Assembly: GCA_958510825.1 (NCBI GenBank)
Contig: OY294048.1
Coordinates: forward strand, 10,495,589-10,559,588
Length of the DNA stretch: 64,000 bases
Origin: Brachypterus glaber
Taxonomy: Eukaryota > Arthropoda > Insecta > Coleoptera > Kateretidae
Direction: 5' to 3'
In this document: in pieces, positions 42,401 to 47,891 of the stretch
Layout: each line of letters begins with the position of its first letter
How positions within the stretch are numbered: position 1 is the first letter of the stretch
The notes under the pieces: generated by a model
The model's input: only the letters and a program-made list of their open reading frames with translations
The model's database searches: none
What the model was told of the DNA's origin: nothing
Program-made: the position numbers and the translations under genes

Positions 42401-45062
42401 AAGAGAATATGAGGGCGTGAAGAGAGAGGCGAGACAAGGTCACATTTATTAGCCCCCTTATTATACATACTCTCCGCTGTAATAAAAGAATAATACTTGC
42501 CTTCAGTTTTCTTTAATCACGTTTTCAAGCTAGGGACCAAAGAAGGCTTTTTCGCGGCCAAAATTTGTTTTTTAGTCGTATTTTCATGAAAACCCCTAAA
42601 TACCTATTAATTATTTAGGAAATTTAAGTGTTGACCTACATTAAGATTCTCAAAAAAAATGCCTATAACGGCTGTCCCAACTCTATTTACCTAGCCATTT
42701 TCTCGTAAACTAAAAGAAATAATCAAGTTCTGAGAAAACCTTCTTAAATAAGACAACTTAAACTATCTTTTAGCATATATATTTGATACTTTCAGCTCTT
42801 GAAATGTGGGCAGGGGGGCATAGAGGGACATTTTTTTTAATGGAAAGGGGGGTCGTGTAATACATTTTAAAGCTTATAAAATTTAAATATATATTTTTTA
42901 ATTTTTTTAAACATATTTTTTTTTAAATAGGGTTGAAAAAAATTCTCTAGAAAATCAATTTTTTAAAAATTACCAATTTCATGATAAAAAAACGTAAATT
43001 ATACTTTTAAACTAATTTTAATTGACATAAATAAAAATTTACAAAAAAAAACTTAAAAATCGCATTTTTTAGCACAAAAAAATAAAAAATCAAAACCTTA
43101 AAAAAATTGTTTAAAAAATTAAACAATATACAGTCCAATAGAGAATTTTATTTGCTTTAAAATCATGTATTACACGCCCCCCTTTTTATTTAAAAAATTT
43201 TCCCCATGCCCCCCTGCCCACATTTTAAGAGCTGAAAGTATCAAATATATGCTAAAAGATAGTTTGAGTTGTCATATTTAAGATGGTTTTCGCAGAATTT
43301 GAATATCTCTTTTAGTTTTCAAGAAAATCGCTGGGTAAATAGAGTTGGGACACCCGGTATACCAAATTTTAACAAAATCGGATAAACTCCACCACCGAGG
43401 GGGTTAGGGGGTAAATATTTTTAAATACTTCCAATATTTTCGTCAAAATTGGTATATTGGGGTTTTTGAGGTTGCTAAAAGCGAATCTGATAATAAAAAA
43501 ATTCTAACTCCACCCCCTGAGGGGCGAGGGTAGTTTTCGTGAAAATTATTATATTGGGGTTTTTGGAGTTGCTGAAAGTCATCTGATAATAAAAAATCCA
43601 TTTTACGCGCGGAGGTGAAAAATGGGAAAGCTCTTTTACTGGGCAGTGTATTTTTTTAAATGTCCTAATATTTTAATTTTTTGTCCTAAAATCTTAAAAA
43701 ATACGATAATTTTGAAGGATCGTGGAATAGTGATCTAAAAGAGGCGAAGCTATTGCCTACATAAAAGTTTCAGGTATGCAACTAGACTGCATGCCATGCA
43801 TGGCATTCAAATCTGGGGCCTGAATCATCTAGGAATATACCACCCCCGGGATCTACCCACATCTTTATTGTAGTTGATATATTTACTTAGATAAAAACAA
43901 AAAACATTCCATCTACCTTTGTATAGAAATTTTATACATTGGGCAAAAAATACATTGCGATAAAGCTGAAATATAAAATCTCACAACCTAGAACATTTTT
44001 TCAAAACAGTTTCATGACACATTCCGTGATAGGTTTTATATACCCTAATAGATTTCATATTTTTAGTGAAATCAACGAAATACAAAATTTACCTCGAAAT
44101 TTACTATAAAATATTAAATTATTAGATAAAAATGAAATTATTGGATATAAATTATTGTTTTTTATTAAAACTTCTGGTTATTATGTAATTTATAAAAAAA
44201 TGAATGTATAAAACTTAAGTTGTAGAAAAAGTATAGTCTGCAACACGTGTAGAATGCTATTCCTCACTCGTGGACCGTCCGCCTCGCCGCTATCGCAGCT
44301 TGGGTGACAAAAATCCACTTGTTCGAAATATGCATCATTCTACACTTGTTACAGAATATAGTATTAAAATAAACAGACCTCTTTAAAATCAAAGAAAATT
44401 TTCGCCTGCGGTGCTTACATTTTTGTATATTTTAAGACTATTTTTAAATTTAAATAAACCATATATGTAAAAAAAAATTCGTCTACGGCTCTTGGTCGTT
44501 CTTGTATTTTTGTTATATTGTAAAAATATTTTAAAATTAAAAGACATATAACGTCAAATTTGTAAAAAAAAATCGGCTGCGCCGTTATCCCTATAGGTCT
44601 TTCTAATTTTTTAAATTTAAGAAATTAATTTAACTTTTTTCTTAGTCAATCTTTATTTTCGGGAGGAGCATCAATTGTAAGACAGCCTGTACACAGTAGC
44701 TATAACGTATTTCTTACCGCTATGTCGCAGCAAAATTGCAGCTATATGGCTGTAATTTTGCTGCTAAAGAGCGGTAGGAGATACTTTATAGCTACTGTGT
44801 TATTTGGGTGCGCACTCTTTAATAACAAGTGTTCCAGTAGAAAAATTAATTGCATGTTTTTCTATTTCAGGTACACGCCAAACACGAAGAAAAAACTGAA
44901 TCAAAATCGGTTTACAGAGAGTACAACCGTGAATTCTTATTACCCAAAGGCACAAACCCTGAACAAATCAAGAGTTCGTTGAGTAAAGACGGCGTTTTGA
45001 CAGTTGAAGCACCATTACCAGCCATCACATCCGGCGAAAAGTTGATACCAATTCAACATTAA
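21269..45062 (+). CDS. l(2)efl: Small heat-shock protein, lethal(2)essential-for-life type
   Basis: Exons 21269-21444, 40573-40762 and 44871-45062 join in frame to 185 residues. The N-terminus (IPIKMGDFSVIDTEFSSIRE) and the alpha-crystallin domain (about 96-172: LRFDVSQYAPEEIVVKTVD, REYNREFLLPKG, SLSKDGVLTVEAPLP) match insect l(2)efl proteins closely, including length (Drosophila about 187). The C-terminal I-P-I motif (181-183), used for oligomer assembly, is present. It is a cytosolic ATP-independent holdase, and orthologs act in stress and muscle. The start is the first ATG after the initiator. The 19.1-kb first intron is very long for this class, and many members have none. Confidence 0.93.
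21747..22411. mobile_element. Fold-back element with CGCACAGTGGGAAAATT ends
   Basis: The left CGCACAGTGGGAAAATT and the complement at 22395-22411 bracket arms sharing GAGTACTTTCCATTTTTT and AACGCAAAGCT.CTTTGCCGC blocks in inverse order. It starts about 300 bp after exon 1. No coding sequence. Confidence 0.65.
22412..24560. other. Intronic stretch with no recognised gene
   Basis: AT-rich DNA. A short palindromic patch, CCCGTGATAGGGGCTATCACGGG (in two halves of eleven), lies at about 23479-23501. Short open frames here have no family signature. Confidence 0.5.
24561..24653. mobile_element. Tiny CCCAATTAGCA-ended element with TAGGATATCCTA words
   Basis: 93 bp from CCCAATTAGCAAG to CTGTTAATTGGG. 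Both arms carry GGCC...TAGGA.AGC, and the centre has TAGGATATCCTA. It resembles a shortened relative of the CCCAGACAGCAC elements at 39557 and 52106. Confidence 0.55.
24849..25151 (+). pseudogene. LINE reverse-transcriptase C-terminal remnant
   Basis: A frame of 100 codons includes FVPFAVETLGPFGDEARDLL and FITQRISLAVQRGNAASVLG, the conserved C-terminal tail of a common class of animal LINE polymerases. An in-frame stop precedes it, and the catalytic domain is absent. The tail after the stop is AT-rich, with GTTTAGTTTAGG words. I cannot assign the clade from this tail alone. Confidence 0.7.
25743..25908. repeat. Hairpin family TTGCAAAACAACTTT, copy 1
   Basis: Arms of about 65 bp: GTCGCTTGCAAAACACCTTT then CAATATTTCAAAAACGCTTT, mirrored by AAAGCGTTCTTGAAATATCG and CAAGCGAC. 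Other copies are at 36988-37194, 56066-56241 and 56738-56900. Confidence 0.7.
26107..26405. repeat. Repeat present inverted at 34072-34215
   Basis: AATCGGAATAAATTCAGTTA through GAGGGAAATTTTTATA, and then GAGCACTGGAAATTCGCCGA, appear in reverse complement at 34072-34215. The distal copy lacks about 130 bp found here between the two blocks. Both lie in the same intron. Confidence 0.7.
27009..27369. mobile_element. hAT MITE, CAGGCCCGTAACTGG ends, 8-bp duplication
   Basis: TIRs CAGGCCCGTAACTGG and CCAGTTACGGGCCTG are flanked by perfect ATTGGATA copies (27001-27008, 27370-27377). The interior has ATTTTGCTGACTAAAATAAAG and CCTCACC words like the VNTR of 8689-9126, despite different ends. Confidence 0.87.
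27543..28145. mobile_element. 3'-truncated relative of the 18334-19043 element
   Basis: Shares CAGGGTGATC, AACTGGCATGCCAAAATTT, TCCAGAGGCGTGCC and the long middle block with 18334-19043 in the same order. It stops near TTTTCGAAGGGCTCC before the right inverted repeat. The left TA (27541-27542) is present. Confidence 0.75.
28169..28283. repeat. 115-bp hairpin MITE
   Basis: ACTCCAAGGTAAAATGTG pairs with CACATTTAACCTTGGAGT. Inner words GTAACCACATT and GGTAATATTTATTACC add further pairing. Confidence 0.6.
28576..29268. mobile_element. Mariner-like non-autonomous element, CACTATGGTCC ends
   Basis: CACTATGGTCCAAAATTAAA ... AATTTGGGACCATAGTG with CTAGCTGAACAAA/TTTGTCCAGCTAG subterminal match. Left flank is TA, right is TG (possibly a mutated TA). 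No transposase frame. Confidence 0.6.
29872..30286. repeat. Dispersed 415-bp repeat, copy 2, with intact hairpin
   Basis: Same family as 17155-17580. At 29938-30031 GTGCTACACTTTCCAGCCAA and the following AATAAATACTGTATTTG pair with their complements across a 12-base loop, giving 40-bp arms. Confidence 0.8.
30300..30690. repeat. Fold-back, about 390 bp
   Basis: ACTTGACAACAAAAAAGCTCGA and GACCCC at the left return as GGGGTCAGCAAACTTTTTAT and TGTCAAATTCG at the right, with ACGTATTTTTG/CAAAAATATGT outermost. Confidence 0.55.
30691..32196. other. Intronic stretch; small TIR element at about 31373-31501
   Basis: GGGCCTATCCAAAGACTCGCAT and its near-complement ATGCGAGCCTCTAGATAGGCC bracket 129 bp with CATAACA words. 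The rest is unassigned. Confidence 0.45.
32197..32330. repeat. Left end of a hAT-like element (no right end found)
   Basis: CAGTGGCGGACTGGGTCC is a typical hAT terminal sequence, followed by GC-rich GGCC words. No inverted partner was located downstream. Confidence 0.4.
32532..33095. repeat. Long fold-back in l(2)efl intron 1
   Basis: CTTCATAGAACAATAAAAAA..CAAACAATT at the left and AATTGTTTGATTCATTTTTT..TTCTATGAAG at the right. Near the centre (about 32945) AAAATTATAGACATTT mirrors AAATGTCTATAATTTT with long A/T-rich arms. The left arm has about 270 bp of extra sequence. Confidence 0.65.
33622..33680. repeat. pogo/Tigger-like end fragment
   Basis: CAGTGTAACCTCGATAATCCGG and TTTGATAATTCGGAC resemble the ends of the complete MITE at 48208-48360. 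No partner end was found. Confidence 0.45.
34005..34057. repeat. 53-bp palindrome, TGAAAATGACGG family
   Basis: TGAAAATGACGG...CCGTCATTTTCA with TATAAATGGTGCACA inside. It is the same length as 46222-46274 (opposite orientation) and is related to the split copy at 19203. Confidence 0.65.
34072..34215. repeat. Inverse copy of 26107-26405
   Basis: CAGTCATCGGCGAATTTCCA, TTTCCCTCATAATTCGGCAA and ATAACTGAATTTATTCCGAT are reverse complements of blocks near 26107-26405. Confidence 0.7.
34574..35187. mobile_element. TA-flanked TIR element, CAGTTaATTTCAACAAAACTGG ends
   Basis: About 40-bp inverted ends sharing TTTCAACAAAACTGGAAA and GTGGGGTTA, flanked by TA on both sides, 614 bp. Tc1/mariner-like ends and size of a non-autonomous copy; no transposase. 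Confidence 0.75.
35333..35480. repeat. CAGGGTG-family left-end fragment
   Basis: TACAGGGTGAGTTCAAAATAG followed by ATTCTACATTAAAAATTATG, AAAAAAGGTTCCTATAAA and TCTTAATGGCCCC parallels the left arm of 56918-57641. Confidence 0.55.
36176..36984. mobile_element. CACTGA-ended element with GTGTAAA/TTTACAC words
   Basis: CACTGAGATAAATTTTTACA at the left and the complement of CACTGAAAGAAATTACATTG at the right, with TA on both sides (36174-36175, 36985-36986). GTGTAAA, TTTACAC, GTGTATT and ACATCCA words are repeated in both orientations in both arms. No coding sequence. Confidence 0.65.
36988..37194. repeat. Hairpin family TTGCAAAACAACTTT, copy 2
   Basis: AAGTCGCAAGCAAGTTGCAA...TTGCAACTTGCTTGTGACTT with the conserved CAAGAACGCTTTGACATAGA and its mirrored AAAGCGTTCTTGAAAT block. 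It lies directly after the CACTGA element. Confidence 0.7.
37965..38123. mobile_element. PIF/Harbinger-type MITE (TGA target duplication)
   Basis: GGGAACGTTCAAGTATTACG...TAATTAAACGTTCCC flanked by TGA at 37962-37964 and 38124-38126. Same family as 13369-13523. Confidence 0.8.
38175..39030 (-). mobile_element. Degenerate Tc1/mariner element, 856 bp
   Basis: Ends CAGTTGGACCCAAAAAAAAA and the complement of CAGTTGAATTCGAAAAAAAA, with TA duplications at 38173-38174 and 39031-39032. It holds a broken transposase frame on the minus strand. The catalytic half is missing. Confidence 0.75.
38488..38980 (-). pseudogene. Transposase DNA-binding region, frameshifted and truncated
   Basis: The minus-strand frame 38802-38488 contains VARLFSVSESCVKIIEKR, a helix-turn-helix recognition pattern, then GRKGRAD and AVNNTNFPGSKTIARRGID, a second DNA-binding subdomain of Tc1/mariner type. 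The first half of the HTH (ISILEAGCKEVIVA) is in another frame just upstream, so a small frameshift separates them near 38810. No DDE/D catalytic region is seen. Family assignment is by pattern only. Confidence 0.55.
39557..39927. mobile_element. CCCAGACAGCAC-ended palindrome with GGATATCC words
   Basis: CCCAGACAGCACATAATAAC at the left and the complement of CCCAGAAAGCACATAATAAC at the right. The arms of about 165 bp are close to 90 percent identical by eye. Both consist largely of TGGATATC, AGATATCC and GGATATCC words, at least fifteen in 371 bp. No clear target duplication. Confidence 0.75.
40217..40480. mobile_element. Fold-back 92 bp upstream of l(2)efl exon 2
   Basis: TATATTC....TGCCGATTTTTTTT with AGCATTAATAGGTTTTATCA at the left, and TGATAAAACCTATTAATGCT with ATCGGCAGAATATA at the right; arms about 60 bp. 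The branch-point region of the exon 2 acceptor lies just downstream. Confidence 0.7.
40573..40762 (+). CDS. l(2)efl: l(2)efl exon 2: start of alpha-crystallin domain
   Basis: Acceptor ttttttctag completes Ser59; donor TTG|GTAAGT. It encodes residues 59-122, including a Ser/Thr linker, SPLIQEAGG and LRFDVSQYAPEEIVVKTVD. Confidence 0.93.
40838..41110 (+). mobile_element. tRNA-derived SINE-like element
   Basis: GGATTGGTGTAGTGGTCTACC resembles a pol III A box, and GAGTTCGATTCTC inside a GTGAG/CTCAC stem resembles the B box and T arm. No 7-bp acceptor stem can be formed, so it is not a functional tRNA gene. A tRNA-unrelated tail follows. The 3' boundary is uncertain and no clear duplication was found. 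Confidence 0.55.
42668..43357. mobile_element. 690-bp palindrome with two nested families
   Basis: The outer ends GGCTGTCCCAACTCTATTTACC and GGTAAATAGAGTTGGGACACC are flanked by TATA on both sides. Inside, AGCTCTTGAAATGTGGGCAG mirrors its partner. Inside that, the GGAAAGGGGGGTCGTGTAAT fold-back (42843-43196) forms the centre. Arms are about 340 bp. Confidence 0.75.
43431..43650. repeat. Two units of the 100-bp minisatellite
   Basis: GGTATATTGGGGTTTTTGAGG-GTTGCT...CCACCCCCTGAGGGG-GAGGGTAGTTTTCGTGAAAATT twice, ending with AAGCTCTTTTACTGGGCAGT, the same end as the larger array at 61441-62175. Confidence 0.75.
44692..44799. repeat. 108-bp hairpin next to l(2)efl exon 3
   Basis: CACAGTAGCTATAACGTATT and CAGCAAAATTGCAGCTATAT at the left pair with ATGGCTGTAATTTTGCTGCT and TATAGCTACTGTG at the right. 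It ends 71 bp before the exon 3 start. Confidence 0.7.
44871..45062 (+). CDS. l(2)efl: l(2)efl exon 3: rest of alpha-crystallin domain and IPI tail
   Basis: Acceptor ttctatttcag, phase 0; stop TAA 45060-45062. It encodes residues 123-185, starting VHAKHEEKTESKSVYREYNR and ending GEKLIPIQH. Confidence 0.95.
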   Translation, partial: VHAKHEEKTESKSVYREYNREFLLPKGTNPEQIKSSLSKDGVLTVEAPLPAITSGEKLIPIQH

Positions 45063-45450
45063 GTTAAAGTTACAAATAGAACTTTAATGTCACATATGTA
45101 ACATTGGAATAATGTTACAAATATGACGTTAAACTAATGTTACAAAAGTAACATTCAAACCAGGGCCCAGATTTATCTGATTATGCTTTTTTGTGACTCT
45201 TACAAAACGCATAAATACAAAAGGATAGTCAGATTGATTTAGGCCCATTTGTATTTTTGTTACACATTGAAAAAAAAAACGACACTTGATATTTTTGTGT
45301 ATTTGTATTCATACTGATAAGAATTAACATAAAATGTTAAATGCTAACAGAAATTAATTATATTTAAAGCTTTAGATGTAGTACTTTGTATTTAACAAAT
45401 AAATGCATTAAATTGTACCTACTGTTGGTAAATTATTTATAAACAATAAA
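45063..45450 (+). other. l(2)efl: l(2)efl 3' UTR and polyadenylation signals
   Basis: AATAAA at 45398-45403 and 45445-45450 are plausible cleavage signals. At 45085-45160 GTTAC/GTAAC words repeat (ATGTTACAAATATGACGTTA), a small word-array like those in the intergenic elements. Confidence 0.6.
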
Positions 45451-45590
45451 TATATTTAAAAAATTAAATTTGTTTTTTTTTCTTAGTAATTTGTCGTAAT
45501 ATTACTTTTGCATTGACTATGCATTACAGAATGACTTTCAAAACTACCTAAAGAAAGAAAATGCGGGCCCAGGGAAACTAATAAAATAAT

Positions 45591-45714
45591 ATGCTTTTTG
45601 TCTGCCTCTGTTCCTCCACTTTGAATTAGCTGAAGTATAATAACTAGGATGACTTGATGGCTGCAAATCTTGCAATTCTAACGATAATTTTGAACAGAGG
45701 CAGACAAAAAGCAT
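45591..45714. repeat. 124-bp MITE with 23-bp perfect inverted ends
   Basis: ATGCTTTTTGTCTGCCTCTG..TTC and the complement GAA..CAGAGGCAGACAAAAAGCAT. The interior does not pair. Confidence 0.75.
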
Positions 45715-45771
45715 AAGAGGTTTCCGGCAGAGGAAAGTGATGTAACAAGATAATAAAATAATAGTTTATTA

Positions 45772-46310
45772 TATTATTCACAGCACCTGCGCTAGAATAA
45801 TATTTTACGAATTTTCAAAAAACAAATCAAAAATTGTCCTAGACAAAAAATTCTTGGATATAAATTTGTTTCATGAAAAAATAAGCAACTTTTTTTCCAA
45901 ATGTCCGTCCGATGTCACGATTTTTGTGAACACGGTAACTCCGATTAACGTAATTTTTTCAGGAAAAATTACTTTTATTATAAGGATCAATTCTACAAAA
46001 AAAAAATAAATAAAATATTTGAATCTTTTTTTTAATTTTCGTTTTTCGCAAAAAGAAAATTTAATAAAAATTGATAATTAAAAAAAATGGAAAGTTTTTC
46101 TTCAATAATTTTTCGTTCTTAAAAAGACTTTTTTTGAAAATTATTAGTTTTTTAAGTATTTTGGAAATGCAATATAACATTTACTGTGAATTATATATAA
46201 TGGAATGTGTAGCCACCCTACTGAAAATGACGGGTTTGTGCACCATTTATACCCGCCCAGACCCGTCATTTTCAACAGGGAATACATATCTTACGGCTTG
46301 TTATATTTAG
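45772..46310. repeat. Dispersed repeat, copy 1 (flanks Hen1 exon 1)
   Basis: From TATTCACAGCACCTGCGCTA to ACATATCTTACGGCTTGTTA it parallels 48473-49063 in the same orientation, including CAAAAAATTCTTGGATATAA and GGAAATGCAATATA. A 53-bp palindrome is inserted near its 3' end here. A relative in partly rearranged form lies at 62280-62760. Confidence 0.75.
46222..46274. repeat. 53-bp palindrome, TGAAAATGACGGG family
   Basis: TGAAAATGACGGGTTTGTGC...CCCGTCATTTTCA. Its reverse complement aligns base for base with 34005-34057 with about six differences. Confidence 0.7.
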
Positions 46311-47806
46311 GCCCCTCCAAACACCCGGGCCCGGGAGAATCTTCGAAGATTCTCCGGGGTCCCTGATCTACAGTGTCGTACAAATGCATTTTTTTTGTGA
46401 AGCAGGGGTGACGTGACGGATTTTTGAGGGGGCAGGACAAAAATTTCCCAGCTAAGGACCAAGGAATTTCCCAACTTTTTAAACTAAAGAAATTTAAATC
46501 CCAAAAAAAGGTCTTGATCTCGAAAAAAAGCTTTACCCTAGCGAGAGTTTGGGTAATCGATTTTGATGATTTTTATTAAAAAAAAATAGGGTCCCGTAAT
46601 GAGTAATAAGTACATAAAAAGCAAATACAAAATATTTGCTAAAAATACACTATTTTAAAATTTAAATTATACATTTGAACTACTTCTTGAAAAATCAGAA
46701 GAAGAAGAAGACCTAATTTTTTTTTATTAGGTTATGTTTTTGTTTAAATATCGGATGGTGTATTATGATTATTTTGCTTTTACGTGAAATGTAAATATAA
46801 GTTTAAGAATTCAACAAGATCATAGCGTTTTTATTATTTATCGGTAAAAAAATCATTAAAAAAAATATTACCATTTAAGCAAAATTCCTTAATTTATACT
46901 TCTTGATTTATGCCAAAATATCTTCACTAAAAGTGCAAAAGGTCGTATGTTAAATTTTACTTTGTCCTAAATTATAGGAAACCTAAAATAAAGGATTAAT
47001 TAAACTTCACACTTTACATAAAGTTTAATGTCCACTCTATTCAGAGATCCTACATTTAATTAAAATGCCACAATTTAGCACCAAAATAAAAGTAAAATTT
47101 AACATATGTCCTTTTGCACTTTGACTGACGATATGCTTTTCAACTCTTTCGCAGATCATCTAATATTCTGTGACCCATGTATGGTACATGAACCATATAT
47201 GGATCATGAACCTTTCTTATGCATAATGTGGCATGGACACAGCGCTAACTACCAACAATTAGAAATCCCAATAGTACTCCCCTTTTCTGTCTATTTTTTC
47301 AAAAAAAAAGAGATTGATGGAGTTATAAACCTCAGTAGTTAGCTCTTTGTGTAAATGTAGTCATGGTTTATTTTCAGTTTATATTGTGGACAGTGAACAT
47401 GTTAATAAAATTAAAGTTATTTTGTACTGTAGTAGTAATAATAGTTTTTATTGTTGTTATTATCAACAAATTTTATTAAGTGGATATGGACTTAATTTAC
47501 AAATATTTTAAGTCCAGGTATCTTGATCAGTTGTTACTTTGTCTAGTGTTTTGGTGGTTAGCTATTTGGGTTTCTGGTATTTTTACCATCAACGACAGGA
47601 CTACATGGGATTTTTTAAGATTTCAAGGGACTTCATATGATTTCATACATCTAATTCTAATAAAAATCTAATAATAATCTACAAAGAAAAATAATTTCTG
47701 ATTTTTTATCTAAACAGGTACCTAATTTTAGTGGGCAGCCAAAAAAGTTATGATAACCTTTTTTCATGGAATAAGTTATGCAGTGTATTACTTATTTAAA
47801 AACAAA
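46311..47806. other. Spacer upstream of Hen1; no clear promoter
   Basis: Contains GAATCTTCGAAGATTC (46340-46355, inside a CCCGGGCCCGGG context) and a VNTR-like TTTCCCA/CTAAGGAC patch at 46440-46550. I see no TATA box at a sensible distance from the Hen1 start. TTTTCAGTTT at about 47371 is one initiator-like site. Small open frames at 47106-47342 and 47480-47671 have no recognisable features. Confidence 0.4.
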
Positions 47807-47891
47807 ATGGAGGAACAAAATATAAGGGATGAATGCATACCTGAAGAATTCAATATTACATTTGATCCACCAGTATTTAGACAAAGATATG
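47807..47891 (+). CDS. Hen1: Hen1 exon 1
   Basis: ATG at 47807; ends G|GTAAAA. It encodes MEEQNIRDECIPEEFNIT then FDPPVFRQRY and one base of Gly29. The P-P-x-x-R-Q-R-Y motif matches vertebrate HENMT1. Confidence 0.85.

Larger units (their letters stand above)
40763..44870 (+). other. l(2)efl: l(2)efl intron 2, 4.1 kb
   Basis: It holds a SINE-like element near the donor, a nested palindrome at 42668-43357, minisatellite units at 43431-43650 and a hairpin near the acceptor. 41111-42667 and 43651-44691 show nothing recognisable apart from a short GACA/GACG run at 41565-41585. Confidence 0.75.

Noticed and set aside
47106..47671. Two small open frames upstream of Hen1
   Set aside because: No domain, no splice partner and unremarkable codon use. 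They could be upstream exons only if transcript data support it.
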